From Acholoe squamosa (lineage: Eukaryota > Annelida > Polychaeta > Phyllodocida > Polynoidae): a stretch of DNA of 64,000 nucleotides. The stretch lies in the NCBI GenBank assembly GCA_949317995.1, contig OX439045.1, positions 40,381,693 to 40,445,692 on the forward strand, written 5' to 3'. The first letter of the stretch is position 1. Each line of letters starts with the position of its first letter. This document shows positions 23,366 to 34,400 of this stretch, one piece after another. Below the pieces are notes generated by a model. It was not told the DNA's origin, ran no database searches, and saw only the letters and a list, made by a program, of their open reading frames with translations. The position numbers were made by a program, and so were the translations under genes.

Positions 23366-25901
23366 GATTAGAACATGTCAGCTGCATGTTGCAACAGTGT
23401 GTATCTCAAACATTGAGTATCACGATAGATATCTATGAAGTATGTTTTGTGATTATCAAATAAGAATAGCATTCTGAAATTCAGATGAATTATTCCTATT
23501 TAGATATGAACATTTTACGCAGCTATCAAGACAAGCGTGGATCTCTCGTGTTACAGGAGTAAAAGGAAATATATATATATATAGAGAGAGCCAACTCCAC
23601 AGACAGTATCACACGAAATTCATCATTACTAGCCATAGATTCCTATGAAAAATAATTATATAAAGAAAGTGGCCTTAAAAAGGTCGTTTTTTGTACACCT
23701 TTTTGGGCCTAATTCATTGAGGGAAACCAATAAAATAGTCGGTTTTTCTCTGCATCAATATGTAGGTCTCACAATTTCATGTAAAAAACAGCCAAAAGTC
23801 ACTCTAATTACTTTCATTAAATACGTTTAATAAGGAAAATTTAGTTTTTCAAGAAATACTTCATAAATTGTGAAAAAATTTGATTTGCTTTTGAGAATAT
23901 TGAATGATATAGAGAAAAACGTGTATGAAATGCATGGGTGGTTTTCATTTCCACTGTGGCCAATCCCCAGATTGCAAACTATACAAACTGCATCAGCCAA
24001 GGTCTCGCCTACTCTCGCGGCTATCAATGATTACGTGAACTGATATTGTAACGTCATTCCCAGCTATTTATGAACCTGGTTTTAGGTGTAATGTGTCCAT
24101 TCCTTCAGATCATACTGAGAATAAGATGTTGTTTTTTATAATAAAAACGCATGACTTAACATGGATATCTACCCCGGTAATAAAAATTGCACTGTCAACT
24201 CAGCCTGCAAATCTCATGAGGCCAGATTGAATTATACGATTCATGAAATATTCTTACAGTCCATATTGACGTGATACATACATGAAGTAAAAACCCCAAC
24301 ACCAAACTGCCAACACAGATGCACATTTATTAGGGAACTCATGAATTGATTCTTCATGCCCCCAATATGACACCCTTTGGTTTAATTACATCCATTTGGC
24401 TAAGTCATAAAATCTGACCTGATAAGATTTCCTTAGATGCTGATGCAGCGAATGGGGCGTTGCCATGTTATTGGATCATTCAAGGGTCCTATAGGGTCTC
24501 CTCATGATGAATAATCATGGAATCAGTCTGACCCTTTACAAATAGGTAACATGTCCAGAGAGGGGGGAAGAGACAATGACAGGTATTCCAGCAGGTATTA
24601 CAGTGTACTCTAAGGTATTACACATGGCCTTGTTGAGGTAGGTAGCCATACAACAGGGTGACGTCCACACTGGATCCACAGTCTGATACATCAAATGTGC
24701 ACTAGACTATCATATCTGATTTCCTTTTCAGGCGATAGGGTAGTGGGCATCAAGTAGGGATGGTAAAGCCAAATAGGATAGGATTCAAGTGACTGGTATT
24801 TATCCCCCTCTTTCTCCCACTTTGAAACCGCTTGCCATGTGCTCGGAGGGACATGCAGCAACGTTTTACAGTGCATTAAGATACTGTATACCCACAAATC
24901 TGCCCGAGTATATCAAGAAGTGGACCCATGGAGTTACACGTTTGATACAGGGCGCTATCAAGCTGTTTATTGACTTCAATGCAGTATCAGTGTGCTTGTT
25001 TGATCAAAGCAACTTGCAGAGGCATGTGAGATAACCACCTATTCCCGACATTTGAATAAAACAGTCAACTAATTCAAAGATCAATAAGCATTTGATAAGC
25101 ATGAGAAACTATTATGCAGAGTAATTCACAACAACCTGGTAACCTCAACGTGTAACAAACAATATTCAATTGATACCTTAAGATTTATCACTTAAGAACA
25201 GATTACATTGAAGGAAAACCACCATTGATGTAAATAGAATTCAGCAGCTATGTGATTTGGCAGTTTTTATTAGGAAGTCGATCTCACAGGACATTATAGG
25301 TATGGGTGGGGATGGATAAAGGGTAATGCTCCTTCACGCTGTGTGTTAGCAGAACGCACCGACCTGTGATACGCAGAGGGAATCTCCATCGTAAGGTGTT
25401 CCAGAGGCAGGATTGCAATTTCACAGTTGGTCACATTTCCACCTGGTCCCACATCTCCATCTACCCTTACCACATTTAACGCCCACCAGATTGTCTTCTG
25501 AGTGTGAAATATCTACTTAAAGGCATGGGAATCCTTTTAGCTTCCAAATCAATGTTCCCATCTATTTTTCTCTTACAGAGATTGGACTTCATCTTCTTAT
25601 CCCCTATTCAACCATGGAGAATCCCCTTTTGACACATTTTCATTCATGTTTAAATTGCACTGGCTTGATTTATTTCTCGTTGAAAGAATCATTTCTACTG
25701 TATTCAAGGGCATCAAACAACGGGAATTGAAATAAGCTGGTGTTCATGTCTAATGATTTGCTAGCAATGAAATAGAACTTTTGATGATAAATCTGCTAGA
25801 ACTGCACCAATGATTATAGACGTCAAAGTGTGACATCATGTGGCACCATCAGCAGTTCTCAAACCCCACAATGGGGTGCAAGACAAACGCTTTAAAATTA
25901 A
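23366..25901. other. unassigned sequence
   Basis: AT-rich, with a short (TA)n/(GA)n stretch near 23570-23590. No gene recognised. Confidence 0.4.
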
Positions 25902-26114
25902 ACCCAATTTTAAATGTGAGTGAGTGAGTGAGTAATAGAGGTTTAACGCCATTTCGACAGCTAAGGTCATATTCATGGCGAGAACTACATTACACAATTT
26001 CACATTGGAATGTGTCAGTGCCAGCGCATATGTGCACCACACACATCTGAGGGGATAGGAAAGAGGAGAAATAGACCCTTTTAAGTGGGCTAGGGAAGCC
26101 CAATTTTAAATGTG
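25902..26114 (-). mobile_element. SINE-like retroposon with (ACTC)n tail
   Basis: A perfect 16-bp direct repeat, CCCAATTTTAAATGTG, at 25902-25917 and 26099-26114 flanks a 181-bp insert. Read on the minus strand, the insert ends in a GGCGTTAAACC segment followed by ACTCACTCACTCACT next to one repeat copy, as in SINEs with an ACTC tail. No tRNA-type A or B boxes are evident, so it may be truncated at its 5' end. The Gypsy element inserted about 30 bp beyond it. Confidence 0.6.
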
Positions 26115-26145
26115 TGGTGTTCATACAACTAATAGAGATTAGCAG

Positions 26146-26522
26146 TGTAAGGGTTTGTGGCCTTACGGACCTGGGGGGTTCGGGTCTTACGATTCGGAAA
26201 GAAAGAGTAAGACAGTATTCCAAGTGTATGCCAACGGTTAGGTTTATTACTTAATGCACACTCACGGCTGCCGAATGATATCAAAGAGGCAGCTAATATT
26301 AAAAGACAGTGGTTTACATAGTGTGGAGGCCAGAAGGGCCTCTGACGTAGCGGCTGAGCCCTGGGCTTTATATACGGACCCAGGTGTTCGTCGTCAGATG
26401 TCCCCACAGACCCGGATCGGTGCTGCCACCTATCCGGAACCTGAGGAACGTCCGACGACTCGACTCACCCGCCACGTCAGACGGTACCCAACTCCTATGG
26501 TTTAGTAAAGTGTACCTCTACA
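26146..26522 (-). repeat. 3' LTR of the Gypsy element
   Basis: 377 bp, identical by eye to 38616-38992. Read on the minus strand it starts TGTAGAGG and ends CTTACA. It carries the AATAAA signal (plus-strand TTTATT at 26243-26248) that would end the element's transcript. Confidence 0.97.
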
Positions 26523-26533
26523 CCACTCCCCCA
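26523..26533 (-). other. polypurine tract
   Basis: On the minus strand TGGGGGAGTGG directly abuts the 3' LTR, the expected site and composition for the plus-strand primer of reverse transcription. Confidence 0.75.
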
Positions 26534-28038
26534 GACATTTAGGAGGGTGTTATACGTATAATATTACTAGGATAACATTTCTACATGTCTAAACCTTTAG
26601 TAATAGAGGTACAACCATAGGTATAACATTAGCACTAAATAAATTGTGAACCAGATGTCATATATATATATTCGATAGTGAATTTTAGTTACATATAACG
26701 ATTAGGATGTTGAAATATTATACGAATTACTTGAAGAAGAGACAGTTATGTGAAACGGAACTGTCTATTTAATTATTATACCACATAATATTGTATTATA
26801 TTTCAGGTATAATTAATAAGACAAGTAATATGAATCGTATACATGTGATGATGACAGCTATATGTAACGGAACTGTCGATAATAAAACATATCACAAAAT
26901 AACATCCGTATGTGTGTTTGTAGTCATTGACAACACATTTGAATATGTAGTCTTAAAGAAGACTGTTATAGTAACATCACTATCTAATGACATGTTGTAT
27001 ATTAATATTATACGAATCCGTTAAGGATTCCGTGAGTAGTACGAATATGATTATTTATAACATACACTTGAAAAAAAAAAAAAAAACATCACGGTGTGGT
27101 AATGAATATAATAATATATTATCACCGTGTACCTAATAACCTTTATAGCACCAGATCATTATACTTATTATATATTTTGTCTCGCAGGACAATAATATGT
27201 GTTATCTGGTGGAGTTTAACGGATCTTATAATATAAATACTAATAGTGATTAGAGATCCGTATCAGGAAATGTCTATGTACCCGTATTATAATATGTATC
27301 TAGTGGATATGTACATACATATAATATTATAGAAAAATAGAAATATGACATTATATACAATATACAGGAATTATAAATGCTGCTGGAGTCTTCTGCTGTA
27401 TCCTCCGGGTACTAGTAGGTAGGTGTGGTCAGCTAACCACGGGATGGACGTGCTAAAGTTTATAGTTTCCTTATATTGAGTGAACACGGTAGTTGATTTG
27501 GGGCAGCTACCCACAATCCTCTAGTAGTGCTAAAGTTTATAGTATATCCGAATGGTGTAGATTTGTAGAATATTAGTCCGGATGTGTCAACTGTGTAGAG
27601 AACGTAATCCTTTTTAAGTTTTAGTTGACATAAGTAAAATAATAGTCCGATATAGGTTGATCCGGAAGTAATAGTAGTAGAGATATAAGTCCATTCGGGA
27701 GTACAGATGAGTTGTAGAGGTAAATCGTAAAGTCCATCCTAGTAATTGGTTAGCACGGGTAACAGCAGGAGTCTGGAACTGGCATCCGGATACGTCTCAC
27801 AGCAGCAAGTCTACTATCGGATTGTTCATGGATGAAATTATAAATCCGAATAGGCTATTCAGGGTGTAATAAATGTTATACAACCTGAATAATAGACTGG
27901 TCAAAGGAACCCGGAACACATAGCATAGGTGTTCATGCACTAGTAAAAGCATTCGCAGACCTTTAGGGTTCCGCAAAGACTATATCTGGTCATTTGGTGT
28001 TGGAAAAAAAATTATGGAAGAAATAACCCTAGCATGCT
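26534..28038 (-). other. long 3' non-coding tail of the Gypsy element
   Basis: About 1.5 kb between the last ORF and the polypurine tract, AT-rich, with an A-run near 27070-27086 and no open frame of note. A direct repeat GTGCTAAAGTTTATAGT occurs at about 27449 and 27527. It may hold packaging or export signals; nothing in the sequence proves this. Confidence 0.6.
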
Positions 28039-29844
28039 TTAAACGGATTTCTTAGCATGCTTCTTCTTCAGAAGAGCTAAAGCCGACTCGGGAGTGCCGT
28101 CCCACTCGTCCAAGTCGACTCCGAACACCCTCATGAACTTAGTGTTCAGGTTGGTGTTCCGAGTGATCTCCTCCTTTACACGCTTTTCCAACACGTGTAC
28201 ATCCATAGCTGCTTTTTCTTGAGCAGCTGAGGCAGCCTCCTCCTGGGCCTTTACATCGTCCCGGATGAGAGTCTCGAGACGTTGCTTTTCAGCGTCGCCC
28301 ACCTGTTTCATACACAACAGAGTTTCGTTTAGGAGACCCTGATGAAACTCGATCGCTTTCTCCCGAACGGTCTTCTCCCAATGGGTGTAGATGGCCTTCT
28401 GGACATCTGCCTCCCCTTGGCGAGACTTCTCAAACCAAACTTCCGCATTACCAGTTTTAATGGTAATGGCGTCCTTCGGTTTCTCAGGTGCCGCGACAGC
28501 CTTGGGAGGAGTCGAGGCGGCCTGTGGACCACTTCCGGGTTTAGGACTCCCGGACACACCTGTCGTTGGTACACAGAAGGCAGGTGGTACATTCTGTTTC
28601 AGTCCCATTTGCAGGTACATGTTTAACTGCTCCTGGGTAAAGGTAACTGGTGGGGCGGCTGGAGCGGATGCAGATCCGGCGGCAGCAGATGCGGTGGTCT
28701 TCTTTGGCATAAGGCGACCATCCTTTCCTACCACCAAGGTCTGGCTCTCAGGTCCAGGTCCCTGGTTTAAGGACGGAAAGTTTCGAGAACTCACTTTCCC
28801 AGGTTTAGATACGGCTCCAGCGTATCCGGCAGGTTCAGGCTTCTTGAACACCGGAGTGCCCTGAGCCTGTTCTGCGGGGTGCCTTGTCAGAGGGGACCTG
28901 GAACGGTCCTCTGCTCTGACCTTTGGTTTTGTCGTGCTCTGACCATTACCGTTGCCGCCACGGTTCTGGTCTCTCCTGCTCCTTTCACGAGCTCTCTTTG
29001 CATCCTTTCCGGATTCCTCGCATTTCTGCCAGAGAGACTCGTGCATGTCCAATTTACCCTTTCCAGGAGTCAGGACTATCTTTGCTCGGAGTTTCGAATC
29101 CTTGGTCTTCGGAACTTCGCAGAGGACTTGGTCCCCTGGTCGGATCTTAGACCAAGCATCCTCGCTCAGGCTATCGAACTCCTTCATGAGTTCCTGATGA
29201 AGCTCCATGATGCGCTTCCGGGCCCCGTCCAAACCTTCTGCGTGGCATTTCTTCTGGTGTCTAGCCAGATCACTACGTCGGTTGTATTGCACCTTCGTAG
29301 TACACTTCTTGCCCTTCTTACCATAACTCGGATCACAAATGTAAACCGGGTGATGGTGGAAGTGGGCCTCTACCAGATGCCTTTGGAACCGGGCTGGAGT
29401 ACTCCAGGTCCGGATCGAGACATCACTCGCATCCTGGCAGATAGAGAAGGGACAGGACTTTTGATCGTCACCGTACCACTTCTCTAAAGCCCAACGCAGC
29501 TTCCTCCTCTGGGTATAATTGTAATACCCTTCGGTGTGGTTTAGCATAAGCCACATCTTTCGATAGGCTTTGCTCGGATTGGGGTCCTCGTCCGAAAGGC
29601 GCATCCAATCTTCATCATCCGACTCATCGTTCTTATTGATTGAGTCTGGACAGGCATAGAGGGTAGAGCCGTCCTTCTTAACTCCGTACGCACAGTCGGA
29701 GAAACACGTCGGGATCCGGGTTTTGAATCCGGATTTGGCGTTAGCCCAACGTTCGGCCTCGGTTTGAGTTGATGGAGTGGCCTTCTCATCATACTCAACC
29801 GAGGATTCGTGCACCGACTCCTCGTCAGACGACTCAACCTCCAT
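28039..29844 (-). CDS. accessory ORF4 of the Gypsy element, zinc-finger/coiled-coil protein
   Basis: A 601-residue protein of unknown function in the position where envelope genes sit in some retroelements, but with no signal peptide or membrane segment, so it is not envelope-like. Residues 1-90 are acidic with a Cys cluster (47, 51, 65). Two C2H2-like fingers follow: C131, C136, H156, H161 and C170, C181, H196, H201. The middle is basic and Ser/Pro-rich. Residues ~475-580 look like coiled coil and the end is lysine-rich. That suggests a nucleic-acid-binding, self-associating protein. The frame is open upstream of this ATG back to the TGA that ends ORF3, 36 codons earlier, so it could be made as a readthrough extension of ORF3 or from its own ATG. 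Confidence 0.8.
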   Translation of the reverse strand: MEVESSDEESVHESSVEYDEKATPSTQTEAERWANAKSGFKTRIPTCFSDCAYGVKKDGSTLYACPDSINKNDESDDEDWMRLSDEDPNPSKAYRKMWLMLNHTEGYYNYTQRRKLRWALEKWYGDDQKSCPFSICQDASDVSIRTWSTPARFQRHLVEAHFHHHPVYICDPSYGKKGKKCTTKVQYNRRSDLARHQKKCHAEGLDGARKRIMELHQELMKEFDSLSEDAWSKIRPGDQVLCEVPKTKDSKLRAKIVLTPGKGKLDMHESLWQKCEESGKDAKRARERSRRDQNRGGNGNGQSTTKPKVRAEDRSRSPLTRHPAEQAQGTPVFKKPEPAGYAGAVSKPGKVSSRNFPSLNQGPGPESQTLVVGKDGRLMPKKTTASAAAGSASAPAAPPVTFTQEQLNMYLQMGLKQNVPPAFCVPTTGVSGSPKPGSGPQAASTPPKAVAAPEKPKDAITIKTGNAEVWFEKSRQGEADVQKAIYTHWEKTVREKAIEFHQGLLNETLLCMKQVGDAEKQRLETLIRDDVKAQEEAASAAQEKAAMDVHVLEKRVKEEITRNTNLNTKFMRVFGVDLDEWDGTPESALALLKKKHAKKSV

Positions 29845-29949
29845 GGCAGTACTACCAGTGGTTGAGGTGCTGGGTTTCGGCTCGGCTCTCGCAGAATCCG
29901 GGAGATTCTTGAGCTTCCGAGCAGCGGATCGTCGGTTCTTACTGACCTT

Positions 29950-29952
29950 TCA
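29950..29952 (-). other. in-frame TGA separating ORF3 and ORF4
   Basis: ORF3 and ORF4 lie in one reading frame, and this TGA (followed by AAG) is the only stop between them; 35 sense codons lie between it and the ORF4 ATG. With identical LTRs a random post-insertion nonsense mutation is not the favoured explanation. Programmed readthrough, re-initiation or simply two adjacent genes are all possible. Confidence 0.7.
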
Positions 29953-30987
29953 GTCTTCCTCCGGTTCCTGGGTTCCGGATGTGCTGGAGGTCGTGGCTTC
30001 TACTGGAGTAGTAGTGCTGCCGGTAGCCGATGTAGCACTGGCGGAGCTTCTGGTGGCAAGCTTCAGGTCGGGGATAGGAGGTGCGGGTGCTTCCGCGGCC
30101 CTCTTAGCCTCTTCCTGTGCCTCCTGTTCGGCAGTCATGCGGCGGACAATAACCGTCCGAAGGGCTGCAGCTCGGTCCAATCCGATTAGTGAATTGTTCT
30201 GGACATCCACCAATTCCTGTTCGGTTATGTAGTAACCGTCGTCCCACTGCTCGAAGTTAGCAGCGGCCTCCCGGAATTCCTTAGTGGTCCGGCACGGCTT
30301 CCGGATAGCACTAGGGCGTGGGTAGGTCTGGCCATCGGTATCCCAGACACAGCCTACCCAGTTAATGTTCGTAGCCTTGACGTTCCACAGGGACTTGTCA
30401 GGCTTCGGATACGCTCCGAGCTCGAAGGCTCGGTTAGCTGCGTACACGGTTTCACGGAAACCGGCGTCCACCATAAGTCCCCGTTGGAACCACGGCCAGT
30501 CTCGAAGCCACTCGGGAGGCATCCTGGTCAGCTGTTCGGGAGCCATGACGCCCTCGATAGCTATCCTGACTTTCGGGTCCATCCTGACTGGTGTCCCGTC
30601 CGCGTAGGTCACTTGTGCCTGCAGTTCCGGGTGGACATACAGGTAGCGACCATCATAACTAGCTGGAAAAGGCTCCGCCACTGCTGGCTTCCACTCATCC
30701 TTCTGTCCGTCAACTTGGGTAGTTTCGGACTCTGTCGCTGCGGGTTCAGCACTCGCAGTCGCTCCGGATCCCTCTGCTGGGAGTGGAGATAGCAGTTTCT
30801 CTGGCTCATTGAGTGAGAATGAAGCCAGCTTCTCCTCGAACGAGCGATCCGTGGGTTCCTCCACGTCCATCATCTCGCTCTCTTCCTGTGTAACAGGCGA
30901 CAAAGCTTCCGGAAAAGCTTCTGCGGACGGAGTCAGCTTATCCGGGTCACCGGATAGCTTGGCTGCAGCTACGGATTCCTCAGCCAT
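29950..30987 (-). CDS. accessory ORF3 of the Gypsy element, unknown protein
   Basis: A 345-residue protein from the ATG at 30987 (the open frame begins six codons earlier at a non-ATG codon, just after an in-frame stop). The first third is acidic and rich in Ser, Pro and Glu. The centre is a compact tryptophan-rich segment including PPEWLRDWPWFQRG and NINWVGCVWDTDGQ. The end is Ala/Glu- then Ser/Thr-rich and disordered. I recognise no family, signal peptide or membrane span. It lies on the same strand as gag and pol, 0.5 kb after pol and just upstream of ORF4 in the same frame. Confidence 0.75.
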   Translation of the reverse strand: MAEESVAAAKLSGDPDKLTPSAEAFPEALSPVTQEESEMMDVEEPTDRSFEEKLASFSLNEPEKLLSPLPAEGSGATASAEPAATESETTQVDGQKDEWKPAVAEPFPASYDGRYLYVHPELQAQVTYADGTPVRMDPKVRIAIEGVMAPEQLTRMPPEWLRDWPWFQRGLMVDAGFRETVYAANRAFELGAYPKPDKSLWNVKATNINWVGCVWDTDGQTYPRPSAIRKPCRTTKEFREAAANFEQWDDGYYITEQELVDVQNNSLIGLDRAAALRTVIVRRMTAEQEAQEEAKRAAEAPAPPIPDLKLATRSSASATSATGSTTTPVEATTSSTSGTQEPEED

Positions 30988-31191
30988 GACTGGGGAATCG
31001 ACCACGGGAGTAAACTACTCCTTTTTCCGGCTTTTACGGCGCCGGGGCCGGCACAAACGGAGTCTGTCTACCAGGAGACAGACTCTGGAGGAGCAGCGGG
31101 GGGTTTGCTTAGCCGGTAAAATCCAAGAAGGGAGCGAGCTCGACCGTCTTGGACGTTACCGAAAACAAATATGGCGACAGGCCAGCTTTCG

Positions 31192-31273
31192 TGACGTCAT
31201 TTCCCCGCGGTCCGCGAGGTCACGAGAGGTCAGCCGAGACTGGACACGGTGACGTCATGCGGAAACGCACGTG
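31192..31273 (-). promoter_or_regulatory. putative internal promoter with twin CRE palindromes
   Basis: Between pol and ORF3 the sequence becomes GC-rich and contains two perfect TGACGTCA octamers (31192-31199 and 31250-31257, 58 bp apart) and an E-box CACGTG (31268-31273). TGACGTCA is the CREB/ATF consensus. Its placement 200-270 bp ahead of ORF3 suggests a separate subgenomic transcript for the accessory genes. No TATA box is obvious. Confidence 0.5.
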
Positions 31274-31496
31274 CTACAGGCGGTACATCAACAAACTGAT
31301 TGTTTTTAGGTAATTATCGCTCACCCCGATGACTCGACTGGGGATTTAAGTGGAGATTATGGAAAGCTTAAGCAAATCCACCGGATTATCCGTCCACTAC
31401 CCATTGGTACATCATGCGGGGGCGACAAATAAGCCTTTAGGGTCAGTTGTCATCCGTTCCTCTAAATGTAAACATTACACTCGTTGTGTATACAGG

Positions 31497-34400
31497 TTAG
31501 GTCACTGCAGTCCTCTGGGCAATTCGGGGGCTGCGGCGAACGTATCTCCCCTTTTCGGATAGTTCTTTATCGGACCTGACAGTCTGAAGAGCTTTCTCTA
31601 GGTGCTTCTTAGCCTTAGAAACACCTTTCCTCTTCTTTTTGTCTTCACCTGCCGAGACTTTTTTAACTCCCCCACGCTTAATCGGTGTTGGCGTGGGTGT
31701 TACTGATTCGGAACACTTTTTGGGTCTACCCTGACCACGCTTCACTGTAGTGTTCTTTACCTGGTCTATTATGCGATTCTGATTCAGGATCCTTTCGGAA
31801 CCTTCACCATACATTTCTGTGGAGGTCTCCCTCCCAGACCATCTCCTTAATCTAGCCACATTTGACTTATAGAGTCGACCAAGGTCAGATTTAATAATTA
31901 CGGTACAATCACTGATAATTTGTGTTATAGTAAAGGGACCGTCCCAATTAGACGCTAATTTTATGTGTCTAAGTGGTTCATGTAATCTAAGGACTCTGTC
32001 TCCGGATTGGAATTTCCGATGTTTTAGATCGGTATCGTATCCTACTTTCTGCCATTTGGCACTTTTCTCCAAATCAATTCGGACAGACTCATATGCTTTT
32101 CTAAATCTGTCTCTTAAACATTCCACAAAAACTACATGGCAAGGTAGTTCAGGGTCCATTCCTACGACTCCAAAAACTAGGTCAGCAGGCATTATCAAAT
32201 CTTCTCCGAATACTAAAAGGTTCGGAGAACAATTTGTACTTGAATGTACTGTACTATTGTAAGCATGTGTCACAAAATGACATTGCTCATCCCAGTCATC
32301 CATATGTTCATTAACGAGTGACTTTAGGACTTGGATGAGGGTTCTATTGAACCTTTCCACCAATCCGTCGCTTTGTGGTCTATACGGATTGGTTCTAGTC
32401 TTGCAAATAGCCAAGTACTCGCACATACCCTGCCAGAGATTTGATTCGAATTCTCTGCCTTGGTCACTGTGTAACATTAATGGTACACCGAAGCTTAGTA
32501 CCCAACCTTTTACAAAAGCTTCGGCACAAGTAATTGCTTTGTGGTCCGGTAGTGGAAATACTTTAGTGTATTTCGTATAATAATCACACACTACCATCAT
32601 ACAGGTATTATCATTAGCGGTTGTATTAAATCCACTAATAATATCTACCCCGATTCTTGCGAATCTAACTCCGAAAAGTTCTTGGGATAGGGGAAGTTTG
32701 CCCATCCCGGGTCCGGGTTTGTTTTTACAACAATCCGGACAGGTGGTTACCCATCTTTGCAAGTCCCGTGTCATGCCAGGCCAATAGTATTTCTTGGAAA
32801 GTCGTGCTAGCGAGCGTTTCCTTCCGAAATGACCACTGCTCCGATGTCCATGACAGAAGTACATAATGTCATGTCTCATGGCATGTGGTATCACCACTTG
32901 CATGATTCTACCACCATTATTACATGGCTTCCAACGGTATAACACGCCTTTCCGGACTTCAAGCTCGGTCCATTGAGCAAGAAACCTTCTCATTTCTCGA
33001 TTTTCCAGAGAGACCTCTGGTCTAACTGGACGTATACCCTTTGGTACTAATTGCAGTAGCTGTGCAGTTATCGAGTCAGCTTCCTGGAAATGTCGTATGT
33101 GATCCATAGACCAATCCAGTATACTGGCAACTAGGGGTACGAATGGTCTTCGAATCCCTGCTAACACTGCCTTATGAGCTCCACAATCAGTACAATCCGG
33201 ATTATCACATTTCCGGATTGGTATTCGAGACAAAGCATCAGCATTTAAATGCTTAACTCCGGGTCTATGCTGAATCTGTTGATGTTCAAGCCCATATTCG
33301 GATAAATGGGCTAGCCATCGGCCTAACATGCCTTCAGCATCTCGGAAGTTCAGTAGCCACCTTAAAGAGGAATGATCCGTACGCAAAGTAAAGTTCGTTC
33401 CCCATAGAAAATGTTTGAACTTCTTGGTATATACGACTACTGCTAACAACTCTCTTTTGGTTGTGCAGTAATTGCGCTGGGTCTTGCTCAGTGTATTGCT
33501 GGCAAAGGCAATTGGCACTTCTCTCCCATTTTGGACTTGCGAGAGAGCTGCACCAATGCTATCATTACTAGCATCAGTATCCAGTATGAAATGATCCGTC
33601 TCATTCGGATATTGCAATACGGGAGTACTCGTGAACAGGTCTTTTAGCTTTTGGAAAGCGGTTTCCTGTTCATGCGTCCAAGGAAATTTTTCCTTGGTAC
33701 TTCCTGGAGTCCAGTTAGCTATTGCTTGTAATGGGTAACTGACTCTAGAATAATTCGGAATAAATTCCCTGTAATAGGAACAGAATCCTAAAAAGGACCT
33801 CACTTCTTTGGGTGTTTTAGGTCTATTCCAATTCGTAACTGATTCGATTTTTTCCGGATCAGCCTTTATTCCTTCATCACTGATGATGCGGCCCAAATAA
33901 TTTATGGACTTTCTAAACATGTGGCATTTCTTAGGTTTCAATTTGAGACCATTTGAAATAATACGTTCTAGTACCATTTTTAGGTTATTAGAACATTCTT
34001 CGAATGTTTTTCCGAAGACAATGACATCGTCTAGATATACAAGACATCTTTTCCACAATAAATCACTTAGAATTGTTTCCATCATTGCTTCAAATGTTGC
34101 AGGTGCATTGCACAATCCAAACGGCATTACATTATATTGGAATAATCCAATATGACTTGAAAATGCAGTTTTCTCCATATCTGAAGGGTTCATTCCCACT
34201 TGCCAATAGCCTGATTGCAAGTCTAGGGTACAAAACCAACTGTTTCCTCCTAAGGAGTCAATGGTTTCATCTATTCTCGGTAATGGATACGAATTCTTTT
34301 TCGTTATTCCATTCAACTTCCTGTAGTCTATGCAGAAACGGATAGTACCGTCTTTTTTTGTTACCATACACACAGGACTACTCCATGGACTATTAGAAGG

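Noticed and set aside
26254..26505. 83-codon frame repeated identically at 38724-38975
   Set aside because: It lies in the identical LTRs on the strand opposite to transcription.
28391..30232. Long plus-strand frames (up to 202 codons) opposite ORF3/ORF4 as antisense genes
   Set aside because: The accessory ORFs have high GC codon positions that leave the complementary strand open; no independent start, motif or spacing supports them.
28039..31005. ORF3/ORF4 as an envelope gene
   Set aside because: No signal peptide, no transmembrane segment and no glycoprotein-like cysteine pattern; both proteins are hydrophilic.
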